Positions 1-6,637 of a stretch of DNA of 10,281 nt are shown in pieces (position 1 is the stretch's first letter; each line of letters starts with the position of its first letter). The DNA is from Acidobacteriaceae bacterium UBA1307. Lineage in GTDB: Bacteria > Acidobacteriota > Terriglobia > Terriglobales > Acidobacteriaceae. The notes below the pieces were generated by a model, which was given only the letters and a program-made list of their open reading frames with translations, had not been told where the DNA came from and did no database searches. The stretch covers positions 45,913 through 56,193 of the forward strand of contig DBTV01000042.1 of the NCBI GenBank assembly GCA_002307235.1, read 5' to 3'. The translations under genes were made by a program, and so were the position numbers.

Positions 1-3
1 CGG

Positions 4-101
4 GTTGCGGGTTAAATCGGGCCACACTTTGTCGTCGTCGTTGCTTTGGGGTGACCAAAGCGGCCTCCTCCTTCGCGTTTGGCCCGATTTCTCCTCGCAA
101 C
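4..101. repeat. Palindromic intergenic repeat unit
   Basis: Two long arms face each other: 4-24 and 80-101 are reverse complements over about 21 bases with a small indel and a few mismatches, including a perfect 11-bp core (14-24 against 80-90). Between them sits a separate perfect 6-bp hairpin, 44-49 with 55-60, loop GGTGA. The whole would fold as a long stem carrying an inner hairpin. It lies just beyond the stop codon of the PIN toxin, so it could end or protect that transcript, but neither strand shows a clear T-run. No gene is visible in 1-129. It may be one copy of a dispersed repeat family; that cannot be judged from one copy. Confidence 0.6.
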
Positions 102-129
102 GCTGGCAGTTGATATATGTCGATACACC

Positions 130-543
130 CTAGCTTCCGTAGCGTTGCCAGAATGCGGCGGGCGTAAGAATCGGGTAGCGGTCGGCGAGTGCCAGCAGAT
201 CCTTGTCGCCGGTGACCAGGGCCTGCGCGCCGGAGGCAAGCAGCGTGGCGAGGATCGGCTGATCGGCCGCGTCGCGCAGCGTGGGCTCCGGGGCGGCCGC
301 CGGTTCAACGATCTCGGCCAGAAACAGAAAACTGTCGGCAAGGTCGCGTATTGCGGCCGGGGTGAGGTCGATGCGTGCGAGGCGTGGCAGCACGCGCACC
401 ATCTCCTCAAGAATGTAGCGGGAGAGCACCAGATCGAGCGCGCCCTCGCGCCATGCGGCCAGAATGCGGCCCGGAGTCGATGCAGGGTAGGCCAGGCCGG
501 AGACCAGAACATTGGTGTCCAGCACGATGCGCGGAGCGCTCAT
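130..543 (-). CDS. PIN-domain toxin (VapC-like ribonuclease)
   Basis: A 137-aa protein with the PIN fold typical of type II toxin-antitoxin RNases, closest in style to the 'putative toxin component, PIN family' group. The N-terminal strand reads RIVLDTNVLVSGL, with the first catalytic aspartate D9 followed by T10 and N11. Acidic residues follow at E46/E47, in the DAAD stretch (D91, D94) and in VTGDKDLL (D113, D115), which matches the metal-binding acidic cluster of PIN nucleases. The length is normal and no key acid is missing. Its ATG overlaps the antitoxin stop as ATGA (540-543), so translation is probably coupled. By family it should cleave RNA in the cytoplasm when free of antitoxin; the actual target RNA cannot be read from sequence. 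Confidence 0.9.
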   Translation of the reverse strand: MSAPRIVLDTNVLVSGLAYPASTPGRILAAWREGALDLVLSRYILEEMVRVLPRLARIDLTPAAIRDLADSFLFLAEIVEPAAAPEPTLRDAADQPILATLLASGAQALVTGDKDLLALADRYPILTPAAFWQRYGS

Positions 544-812
544 CCGCGGCTGCGCTCGGTGGCCACGGCGGCCTCAATCTCGGCCATGCCTTCGGCGACG
601 GGCACCGCGGCGTAGGCCTCGCTGACGCGGCGGCCCAACTGCTCGAAGCGTTCGCGCATCCGGCGGATGCGGGCAAACAGTTGCGCGTCAACCAGCGCGG
701 CGACCGGCTTGCCATCCTTGTTGATCAGAATGCTGTCATTCCGGTACTGAACCTGATTGAGCATTTCGCCGAGATTCTGGCGAAACTGCACGGCATTGAC
801 CTCGTTGACCAT
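540..812 (-). CDS. Phd/YefM-family antitoxin
   Basis: A 90-aa protein. Residues about 5-50 (AVQFRQNLGEMLNQV, then ILINKDGKPVAALVD) fit the Phd/YefM fold: a short helix pair followed by a strand-turn-strand of the form 'I.KdGkPVA.LV'. This part dimerises and binds operator DNA. The C-terminal half is helical and charged (RIRRMRERFEQLGRRVSEAY), as expected for the toxin-binding tail. A ribosome binding site GGGAG lies at 819-823, six bases before the ATG. It is first in the operon and overlaps the PIN gene by four bases. By family it neutralises the toxin and, with it, represses the operon. Pairing a Phd-like antitoxin with a PIN toxin is common. Confidence 0.85.
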   Translation of the reverse strand: MVNEVNAVQFRQNLGEMLNQVQYRNDSILINKDGKPVAALVDAQLFARIRRMRERFEQLGRRVSEAYAAVPVAEGMAEIEAAVATERSRG

Positions 813-824
813 GAAAAGCTCCCG

Positions 825-839
825 CGTGCGTTTCGCACG
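825..839 (-). promoter_or_regulatory. Small palindrome in the antitoxin leader
   Basis: A perfect 6-bp inverted repeat (CGTGCG, 825-830, with CGCACG, 834-839, loop of three) sits between the predicted transcription start and the GGGAG ribosome binding site of the antitoxin. It could be a second operator half or an mRNA hairpin modulating translation. Function is inferred from position only. Confidence 0.4.
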
Positions 840-856
840 GATTGATCAGTACGGTC

Positions 857-885
857 ATTATGATCGATATGATCTGCGGCGTCCA
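857..885 (-). promoter_or_regulatory. Promoter of the toxin-antitoxin operon with overlapping direct repeat
   Basis: On the minus strand a -35 TGGACG (880-885; 4 of 6 to TTGACA) is followed after exactly 17 bases by a -10 CATAAT (857-862; 5 of 6). Transcription would start near 850, giving a leader of about 40 bases. A 7-bp direct repeat GATCATA-TC-GATCATA (859-874) covers the -10 and part of the spacer with a 9-bp period, a natural site for an autoregulating antitoxin dimer. The -35 lies a few bases beyond the stop codon of the membrane protein gene, so the two units are tightly packed. Confidence 0.6.
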
Positions 886-889
886 GAGA

Positions 890-2641
890 TTATTGCCCGT
901 TGCGCCGGTAAACGTCATAGGCGCGCAGGTGGGTGGCGAGGGTGTAGTCGGGCAGAAGCGCGGCGAGGGTGGCCGCGCGGTCGGGCGTCGGGTCGGAGTC
1001 CATTTGCAACTCCTGCTTGAGAATCAGCCACTTGACCTGCTGCTTACGGGCCTCGGCGGCCAACGCGTCGGGCGAAAACGGGTCGGTAGCCGGATCAAAG
1101 AGCAGCACCGGGAAGCGGGGCGCTCGCCCGCTGGCGAAGTAGAACGGATCCTCGCCGGGCAGCAGCAGAATGGTGTCCAGCGGATCGATCTGCCTCTCGG
1201 CGTAGTTGAGCAGCTCGTCGAAGTCAGCCAGATAGGGCCCGGGCGTGTGCAGGCCGGCGAGTGCCGGGTGAGTTGAGGTGGCGGGTACGGCCTCGGAGAG
1301 GTCGATGTAGCTGAGCCGCTCCTCACTGACGGTGTAAAAGACGCCGCAAATCAGCAGCGCCAACGCGGCGGTGAGCCCCAGCATGGGGCCGACCCACTGG
1401 GCGCGCGGCACGAGGGTCAGTTCCCCAAGCACCTCGGCCAACAGGTAAGAAAAAATGGGCCAGAGTGCGTAGGTGGATCCCCAGAGCTGCTGGCTCATCA
1501 GCGCGCCGTGCGCGGCGGCCAGCGCCGCCAGGGGCAGCAGCGGGGCCAGCGCAAGGCCGCTCCCGAACGAGCGCAGATGGGCCAGCGCGAGCAGCCCCGC
1601 CAGCACCAGAAGAACCGGAAACAGAGCCAGAAAAGCGTCGCCACGGACCTCGCTCTCCTCGTAGAGCGCCAGCACGGCCAGGGGAAACAGCAGCGGCGCG
1701 GCCAGCAGCAGAAAGGCCGCGCGACGGGCCCAGGCCGTCGCCGCCCAGCCGTAGCCGGTGAGCGGCCCGCGCAACAGAAGCAGTCCCGCCACCACGCTCG
1801 TCAGCGAGAAAAGCAGAAAACGGTCGGTGTAGATGGAGGCCATCGCGGCCAGCCCCGGCATGCGGCGGTGCGCGGCAAAGCCAAGGGTCCAATGCAGATA
1901 GTTGGGCAGGCCGACGAGCCCGTGCAGGGTGAACAGGGCCAGGGCCAGCGCCGCCGCGGCTCCGGCAAGAACAATCCAGAGCACGCGTGCTCCGGGCCGG
2001 GTAGGCGCAAAGCGGTTGGCCCCCAGCAGCAGAACAACAAGAAAAACAACGGCGGCGAGAAAGGCCAGACCGATATTTTGCTTGAAGAAGAGCGGCAGAA
2101 CGGTGGCGGCTCCGGCGGCGAGAGCGAGCGTCGGCTGATGGTCGTCGAGCTTTTGCAACAAAAACAGTGCAAGCAGCACGGCCAGCATCGCGTCGCAATC
2201 ATACGAAGGGTGCGGAAAGACGCAATAAAGGCCAAGAAAGACGAGCGGGGCGGCGAGCAGCAGAGCCAGCGGAGCGACGCCGGGCCGGTCAATGCGGCGG
2301 GCCAGCGAATGGAGCACGATCCGCCATGTGAGCACGGTGCCGAGCCCGCCGAGGGCGGCGATCAGCAGCACATGAAAGAAAAAGACGCGGCCTGCGAGCC
2401 GGATCAGCAGGGCGTGCAGGGCGAAGGTGAGCGGCGCGTGGGCCAGCGGGAAATCGCGGTAGGGAATTTGGCCGTGGCTGATGCGGGCGGCGGTGTCGAG
2501 TACGTAGCTCAGATCCCAGAGCACGGCGACGTGGGCGTTTTGCCAGAGGACGATGGCCGCGGTGGCCAGAAAAAGGCCGATGGCGGCGAGCGCATCGCGG
2601 CCGCGCCAGCGAAGCAGGTCGGATTGGGCGGGTGTGAGCAT
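890..2641 (-). CDS. Polytopic membrane protein, putative GT-C (family 39-like) glycosyltransferase
   Basis: A 583-aa protein with many hydrophobic segments from about residue 17 to 450 and a soluble C-terminal domain of about 130 residues. The first loop after TM1 has D43, D49, G57, P60, Y61 and D63 (WDLSYVLDTAARISHGQIPY), the pattern of the first periplasmic loop in ArnT/PMT-type GT-C enzymes, where an acidic residue binds the lipid-linked sugar donor. By family it would move a sugar from a polyprenyl-phosphate carrier to an envelope acceptor; donor and acceptor are unknown. I chose the ATG at 2641: an in-frame start at 2749 would overlap divergent ispE and add a non-hydrophobic leader. There is no convincing Shine-Dalgarno at 2641. 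It could instead be an uncharacterised GT-C relative without activity. Confidence 0.65.
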   Translation of the reverse strand: MLTPAQSDLLRWRGRDALAAIGLFLATAAIVLWQNAHVAVLWDLSYVLDTAARISHGQIPYRDFPLAHAPLTFALHALLIRLAGRVFFFHVLLIAALGGLGTVLTWRIVLHSLARRIDRPGVAPLALLLAAPLVFLGLYCVFPHPSYDCDAMLAVLLALFLLQKLDDHQPTLALAAGAATVLPLFFKQNIGLAFLAAVVFLVVLLLGANRFAPTRPGARVLWIVLAGAAAALALALFTLHGLVGLPNYLHWTLGFAAHRRMPGLAAMASIYTDRFLLFSLTSVVAGLLLLRGPLTGYGWAATAWARRAAFLLLAAPLLFPLAVLALYEESEVRGDAFLALFPVLLVLAGLLALAHLRSFGSGLALAPLLPLAALAAAHGALMSQQLWGSTYALWPIFSYLLAEVLGELTLVPRAQWVGPMLGLTAALALLICGVFYTVSEERLSYIDLSEAVPATSTHPALAGLHTPGPYLADFDELLNYAERQIDPLDTILLLPGEDPFYFASGRAPRFPVLLFDPATDPFSPDALAAEARKQQVKWLILKQELQMDSDPTPDRAATLAALLPDYTLATHLRAYDVYRRNGQ

Positions 2642-2700
2642 GGCGCGCTGAGGAAAGAGCCTTGCAGAACAAGGTAGCAGAATGGGCCCGCATACGCCGT

Positions 2701-2714
2701 TACAATAAGTCGGT
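2701..2714 (+). promoter_or_regulatory. -10 element placed for a leaderless ispE transcript
   Basis: TACAAT (2701-2706; 5 of 6 to TATAAT) ends eight bases before the ispE ATG at 2715. Initiation about seven bases downstream would put the 5' end at or next to the A of ATG. No Shine-Dalgarno lies in front of this ATG, which agrees with leaderless translation. I see no good -35 at the proper distance, so this is a candidate only. Confidence 0.4.
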
Positions 2715-3770
2715 ATGTCTACGGCAGTACGTTCGCACGCAAAGATCAATCTGGGGCTGGCGATTGGCGCGCCGCGCCCGGACGGCTTTCACGCCCTCTC
2801 GACGGTCTATCAGACCCTGGAGGCCTACGATGTTGTGACGGTCGAGGCCCGGCCCGCGGCCGCGACGGCGCTCACGCTCAGCTCGAATGATGACCGGGTG
2901 CCGACCGACGGGCGCAACACGGCCTGGAAGATGGTTGAGCAGGCGCTTGCGGCGCTCGAAGCCACCGCCGAGGTTCACATCCACATCGAGAAAAAACTTC
3001 CGGTGCAGGGTGGACTGGGTGCCGGGTCGGCCAATGCGGTGGCGGCGCTGGTGGGCCTCGAGGCCGAGCTGCAGATCTGGTCCGACGGGAAGAAAACCCG
3101 CTGGTGGCAGGCGAAGCGGCTGGAGATTGCCGCCCGGGTTGGCTCGGATGTGCCTTTGTTTCTGCTCGGTGGCGCGGTGCTGGGGCTTGATCGCGGCCAG
3201 GAGGTTTACCCTCTGCCGGACTTTGATCCGGTTTGGTGCGTGGTGGCGACGCCAGCGGTCGGCGTCTCGACGCCCACGGCGTTTCACGACTGGGACGCCC
3301 TCTGCGCACGCGAGGGTTTGACCGCAGAGGCAAGTACCGGTAAACTAGCTGAGTTGAGCCGTGCCTACGCGAGCGCCTTTTCCGGAGTCCTTCCGGCGGG
3401 CGACGAGCAAGGGAGCGGTCTCACCGGTGTCCCTTCCAGTCGAAGGGACCTAGCCGAGACCGCAGGGTTCGGGCTTGTCCGCACCGGGATTACGAGCTGG
3501 ATCGAGAATGACTTCGAACGTGTGGTCTTTCCCCAGCATCCTTCCCTTGCAGAAATCAAGCAGATACTTGCAGGAACTGGCAGCACCGGTGAGGCACTCC
3601 ATGCCTCGTTATCGGGGTCCGGTTCGGCGCTTTTCGGGTTATACGCAACCCGGGAGGCGGCCCAGGCAGCTTGCCGCCGTTTGCATGCGGCCGGAGTCGC
3701 GAGTTTGTTGACGCGCACTCTGCCCCGCACCGCGTACTGGCAGCAGATGCTTGAGCCACGAATGCAGTGA
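2715..3770 (+). CDS. ispE: 4-diphosphocytidyl-2-C-methyl-D-erythritol kinase (IspE)
   Basis: A GHMP-family kinase of the MEP pathway, which phosphorylates CDP-methylerythritol with ATP on the way to isopentenyl diphosphate. AKINLGL (residues 9-15, K10), the glycine-rich ATP loop LPVQGGLGAGSANA (95-108), VGSDVPLF (142-149, D145 the likely catalytic aspartate) and the C-terminal SLSGSGSALFG (298-308) are all present. The protein has 351 aa, against about 280-300 in many bacteria. Part of the excess lies around residues 228-252, between the AYASAF helix and IENDFE, where the DNA forms a nested palindrome (3415-3463) without breaking the frame. It is divergent from the membrane protein gene and 34 bases before tRNA-Gln. 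Confidence 0.95.
   Translation: MSTAVRSHAKINLGLAIGAPRPDGFHALSTVYQTLEAYDVVTVEARPAAATALTLSSNDDRVPTDGRNTAWKMVEQALAALEATAEVHIHIEKKLPVQGGLGAGSANAVAALVGLEAELQIWSDGKKTRWWQAKRLEIAARVGSDVPLFLLGGAVLGLDRGQEVYPLPDFDPVWCVVATPAVGVSTPTAFHDWDALCAREGLTAEASTGKLAELSRAYASAFSGVLPAGDEQGSGLTGVPSSRRDLAETAGFGLVRTGITSWIENDFERVVFPQHPSLAEIKQILAGTGSTGEALHASLSGSGSALFGLYATREAAQAACRRLHAAGVASLLTRTLPRTAYWQQMLEPRMQ
3415..3463 (+). repeat. In-frame nested palindrome inside ispE
   Basis: Outer perfect arms GCGGTCTC (3415-3422) and GAGACCGC (3456-3463) enclose inner perfect arms GTCCCTTC (3429-3436) and GAAGGGAC (3442-3449) with a 5-base loop. The six-base segments between the arms do not pair. It encodes about residues 234-250 (ending SSRRDLAETA), in a region that looks variable and outside the GHMP motifs. 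This resembles palindromic elements that insert in frame into genes; the mRNA would also form a strong hairpin here. Confidence 0.6.
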
Positions 3771-3804
3771 AGACGGCCTACCCCGTCGCACTGTTTTGAT
3801 TGAT

Positions 3805-3878
3805 TGGGCGATCGTCTAATGGTAGGACAGTGCCCTTTGGAGGCACGAGTCCAGGTTCGAATCCTGGTCGCCCAGCCA
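3805..3878 (+). tRNA. tRNA-Gln (anticodon UUG)
   Basis: A complete cloverleaf is readable. The acceptor stem is TGGGCGA (3805-3811) with TCGCCCA (3868-3874). The D arm is GTC/GAC around TAATGGTAG. The anticodon stem is GTGCC/GGCAC (3830-3834, 3842-3846) with loop CTTTGGA, so the anticodon is TTG at 3837-3839 and reads CAA/CAG. The T arm is CCAGG/CCTGG with loop TTCGAAT. The discriminator is G and CCA is encoded at 3876-3878. It lies 34 bases after ispE and 64 bases before the prs ATG, and may be processed from a longer transcript; a T-rich run (3881-3891) follows it directly. Confidence 0.95.
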
Positions 3879-3928
3879 GGTTTTGTTTTTTGACGTAAAG
3901 CCGAAAGACAGCCAAAGCCAACCAGCTT

Positions 3929-3934
3929 GGAGGA
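3929..3934 (+). promoter_or_regulatory. Ribosome binding site deciding the prs start
   Basis: GGAGGA lies eight bases before the ATG at 3943. It favours this ATG over an in-frame TTG at 3883, which starts five bases after the tRNA CCA end and has no binding site. Confidence 0.75.
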
Positions 3935-3942
3935 AAGTCGGA

Positions 3943-5010
3943 ATGGAAGCAGGAAATACACCGGTGACAGGCGAAGCATCCAAGGCAGAGAACAAAGACA
4001 CGCAGACGGCCGCAAAGCCCGCAGAGGTCAAGTTCGGTTTTGAGCGCAAGCGGACCAGGAATCTGAGCGAGGACAAGCGGTTCAAGCTCTTCAGCGGTTC
4101 TGCCAATCGTGCGTTGGCTGAAAAGATCGGCGCCTACATCGGAGTCCCGGTCGGACAGGTTCGTTTGCAGCGTTTTGCCGACGGCGAAGTTTATTTTCAA
4201 CTGCTCGAGAATGTACGCGGCGTGGACGTGTTTCTGGTTCAGCCGACCTGCTTCCCGGTGGACCAGAATCTGGTGGAGTTGCTGATCATGATCGACGCGC
4301 TGAAGCGCGCCTCGGCAGCCCGCATCACGGTAGTGGTTCCCTATTACGGCTATGCGCGCCAGGACCGCAAGGACCGCCCGCGTGTGGCAATCAGCTCGAA
4401 GCTGGTGGCCGATCTGCTGACGACGGCCGGCGCTGATCGCGCTCTGTTCGTTGACCTGCACGCGGCGCAGATCCAGGGATTCTTCAACATCCCCGTGGAT
4501 CATCTTTTTGCTTCACCGGTTCTGGTCAGCTACTTCCGCGAGCGGAATCTGCCGAACCTGACCGTGGTTTCGCCCGATGCCGGTGGCGTCGAGCGCGCCC
4601 GCTTTTTTGCGCAGAAGATCGGCGCGCCGCTGGCGATCGTCGACAAGCGCCGCACCGACATCAACGTCACCGAGGTGATGCACGTGATTGGCGATGTGAA
4701 GGGCAAGACCTGCCTGATCATCGACGACATCATCGACACGGCGGGCACGCTGGTCAAGACGGTCGACGCGCTCTATGCCAATGGCGCTCTGGCGGTCCAT
4801 GCCTGCGCCAGCCATGCGGTGCTTTCGGGCCCGGCCGTTGAGCGGATTACGAATTCGCGTCTGGCCGAGCTGATCGTCACCGACACGATTCCTCTGTGCG
4901 AGGCCGCGCAGAAGGTGGAAAAGATCAAGGTGCTGTCGATTGCGGGCCTTCTGGGCGCGGCCATCGAGAGCATCCACATGGAGACCAGCGTCAGCACGCT
5001 GTTCTCCTAA
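3943..5010 (+). CDS. prs: Ribose-phosphate pyrophosphokinase (PRPP synthetase)
   Basis: Makes phosphoribosyl pyrophosphate from ribose 5-phosphate and ATP for purine, pyrimidine, histidine and tryptophan synthesis. Class I features are clear: RFADGE (77-82), PYYGYARQDRKDRPR (133-147), VDLHAAQIQGFF (170-181), the catalytic flexible loop DKRR (234-237) and the PRPP-binding loop LIIDDIIDTAGTL (258-270). The catalytic core begins at about residue 47 (FKLFSGSANRALAE), where most family members start, so the 355-aa protein carries an unusual hydrophilic, lysine-rich N-terminal extension of about 45 residues. No better internal start codon is seen, and the ATG has a good binding site. A spacer of about 280 bases separates it from rplY. 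Confidence 0.95.
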   Translation: MEAGNTPVTGEASKAENKDTQTAAKPAEVKFGFERKRTRNLSEDKRFKLFSGSANRALAEKIGAYIGVPVGQVRLQRFADGEVYFQLLENVRGVDVFLVQPTCFPVDQNLVELLIMIDALKRASAARITVVVPYYGYARQDRKDRPRVAISSKLVADLLTTAGADRALFVDLHAAQIQGFFNIPVDHLFASPVLVSYFRERNLPNLTVVSPDAGGVERARFFAQKIGAPLAIVDKRRTDINVTEVMHVIGDVKGKTCLIIDDIIDTAGTLVKTVDALYANGALAVHACASHAVLSGPAVERITNSRLAELIVTDTIPLCEAAQKVEKIKVLSIAGLLGAAIESIHMETSVSTLFS

Positions 5011-5292
5011 AAGCAGCCTTTGGTTACGAGCTTCGAGCTTTCAGCAAAGAGTGCTTGATGCAGAGTTTGGATGGAGCCGGATTAAGTCAATGCCGGACGC
5101 AACGAAACCAGGCAGCGCAGAGTGGAAGACTTAACTCCGATGCGCTGCTTCACAAAGGGAGCGAAGCCCCACAGCGTTGACGAGCCTTGAGCCCTTAGCT
5201 CCTAGCTAAAGGTCGCTAGTTAACAGCTAACAGCTAAAAGCTAGCGGCTCGTAAAGCAGCTGCGCTTCGTGCCCGACAGAAACGAGAGACCC
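5011..5292. other. prs-rplY spacer with heptad-period repeats, no gene
   Basis: I find no credible gene. Two exact CGAGCTT heptamers (5027-5040) occur near the left end, a clear heptad array at 5182-5244 near the right end, and ordinary-looking sequence between. TTGACG at 5177-5182 resembles a -35 but has no matching -10. The promoter or processing point for rplY is not visible. Confidence 0.5.
5182..5244. repeat. Degenerate heptanucleotide tandem repeat
   Basis: Nine consecutive 7-base units in one phase: GAGCCTT, GAGCCCT, TAGCTCC, TAGCTAA, AGGTCGC, TAGTTAA, CAGCTAA, CAGCTAA, AAGCTAG. All but one keep an AG (mostly AGC) core. The shape recalls the short tandemly repeated repetitive (STRR) heptamers known between genes of some cyanobacteria. 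It ends 48 bases before the rplY ATG. Confidence 0.65.
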
Positions 5293-5970
5293 ATGCCTGA
5301 AGTCGTTATCGCCAAGGCCCGTGAGGGCAAGTTCAACAAGAATGCAGCGCGTCGCGTGCGTGTTGCGGGCAAGATTCCGGCCGTGATCTACGGCGCGGGC
5401 GAGCCGATTGCCATCGAGCTGGAGCCCAAGCAGATCAGCCGCATTCTCTATTCCGAGACCGGCCACAACACGATCTTCGACGTCGAGATCGAAGGCCAGC
5501 CGGAGACCAAGGCGATGATCGTGGACTGGCAGCTTGAGCCGCTCAACGACAAGCTGATCCACGTCGACCTGAAGCGGATCGCGCTCGACAAGAAGCTGCA
5601 CCTGAAGGTTCGCGTCAAGCTGGTCGGTATTCCGAGCGGCGTCAAGAACGACGGCGGCATTCTTGATCAGGTTCTGCGCGAGGTCGAAATCGAGTGCCTG
5701 CCGGCAAACATTCCGAGCCACCTCGATGTGGACGTGACGGGTCTGGGGCTGAACTCGAACCTGCGCGTGGCCGATCTGCCGCATCCGGAGGGCGTGACCT
5801 TCCTGAATGCTGCCGATGCGACCGTTGCCCACGTGACGGCAATTCGCGAAGAAGCTGCTCCGGCTCCGGCCGAGGGCGAAGCTGCCGCGACCGAACCGGA
5901 AGTGGCCAAGAAGGGCAAGACCGACGCCGCCGCCGAGGGTGCCGACAAGGCAGCCGGAGCAAAGAAGTAG
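5293..5970 (+). CDS. rplY: 50S ribosomal protein L25 (TL5/CTC type)
   Basis: A 225-aa CTC-type L25, which binds 5S rRNA in the large subunit. The N-terminal L25 domain runs from about 5 to 95 (RVRVAGKIPAVIYG at 21-34; DWQLEPLNDKLIHVDL at 78-93). The TL5/CTC C-terminal beta domain follows (VKLVGIPSGVKNDGGIL at 108-124, to about 187). A tail of about 38 residues rich in Ala, Glu and Lys ends in AGAKK. I prefer the ATG at 5293, with a weak GAGAG in front, to an in-frame GTG at 5269 that has no binding site and adds eight non-conserved residues. pth begins three bases after its stop. Confidence 0.93.
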   Translation: MPEVVIAKAREGKFNKNAARRVRVAGKIPAVIYGAGEPIAIELEPKQISRILYSETGHNTIFDVEIEGQPETKAMIVDWQLEPLNDKLIHVDLKRIALDKKLHLKVRVKLVGIPSGVKNDGGILDQVLREVEIECLPANIPSHLDVDVTGLGLNSNLRVADLPHPEGVTFLNAADATVAHVTAIREEAAPAPAEGEAAATEPEVAKKGKTDAAAEGADKAAGAKK

Positions 5971-5973
5971 GCC

Positions 5974-6606
5974 TTGGCAGACAGCAATCAATCCGGGGTG
6001 CGTACCAGTCCCTTTCTTGTGGTGGGACTGGGCAACCCCGGAGCCGAATATCAGTGGACACCGCATAACGCGGGGTTCATGGCGATCGACCGGATCGCCG
6101 AGCAGGAGCAGGTGGTGGTCAACAACCGGCGTTGCCGGGCACAGACTGCCACCGTACGGATCGCGGGCCGCCAGGTGATTCTGGCCAAGCCCGAGACCTA
6201 CATGAACCTGAGCGGAGAATCGGTTCTCGCCCTGGCAAAAGAGTTGAACGCCGACCCGTCGCACGATCTTTTGGTGATCTACGACGAACTGGATCTACCG
6301 CTGGGTAGCTTCAGGCTTCGTGAACGAGGTTCGGCGGCCGGGCACAACGGAGCCCGGAGCATTATCGGCCAACTCGGCACCCAGGAATGGATGCGGATTC
6401 GGGTCGGGGTTGGACCCCAACTGCCACCGGAGGCCAAAGCGGCCGGACGGCGTGCAGGTGGAAAAGATTATCTGCTCGCACCGTTGAAAAAGGCGGAGCT
6501 GGCGGTGCTCGACGAGGTTTTTGACCGGGTGGCTACGGCGACCCGACGGATCCTCGAACAAGGGCCGGCAGCTGCGATGAACGAGTTCAACCGCCGCGAA
6601 GAGTAG
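5974..6606 (+). CDS. pth: Peptidyl-tRNA hydrolase
   Basis: Cleaves peptidyl-tRNA released by stalled ribosomes, recycling tRNA. The 210-aa protein has the full Pth active site: FLVVGLGNPG with N21, catalytic H31 in PHNAGF, KPETYMNLSG with N78, VIYDELDLPLG with D104 and GSAAGHNGARSI with N125, equivalent to E. coli N10, H20, N68, D93 and N114. The reading frame opens with TTG three bases after the rplY stop; an in-frame GTG at 5998 is the alternative, and neither has a strong binding site, so coupling to rplY is likely. Twelve extra residues precede the conserved start of the fold. The rplY-pth pairing is common in bacteria. Confidence 0.94.
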   Translation: MADSNQSGVRTSPFLVVGLGNPGAEYQWTPHNAGFMAIDRIAEQEQVVVNNRRCRAQTATVRIAGRQVILAKPETYMNLSGESVLALAKELNADPSHDLLVIYDELDLPLGSFRLRERGSAAGHNGARSIIGQLGTQEWMRIRVGVGPQLPPEAKAAGRRAGGKDYLLAPLKKAELAVLDEVFDRVATATRRILEQGPAAAMNEFNRREE

Positions 6607-6637
6607 CGGGCAGCAAGGCAGGGCATGGCGTTCTACA

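Noticed and set aside
1508..2677. 389-codon open frame on the plus strand opposite the membrane protein gene
   Set aside because: Its product is an extreme Gln/Gly/Arg/Glu mixture without domains. It is the expected antisense shadow of a GC-rich membrane protein gene.
2642..2749. Earlier start for the membrane protein gene
   Set aside because: It would overlap divergent ispE by about 35 bases and add residues unlike a signal or membrane segment.
3881..3891. T-rich run after tRNA-Gln as an intrinsic terminator
   Set aside because: The only stem in front of it is the tRNA itself; no separate GC-rich hairpin precedes the run.
3883..3942. Earlier TTG start for prs
   Set aside because: It begins directly behind the tRNA CCA end with no ribosome binding site, while the ATG at 3943 has GGAGGA at good distance.
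5182..5244. Heptad array as a CRISPR
   Set aside because: Units are seven bases long with no spacers and no cas genes nearby.
5227..6264. 345-codon open frame on the minus strand opposite rplY and pth
   Set aside because: It lies antisense to two well-conserved genes and shows no recognisable motif.
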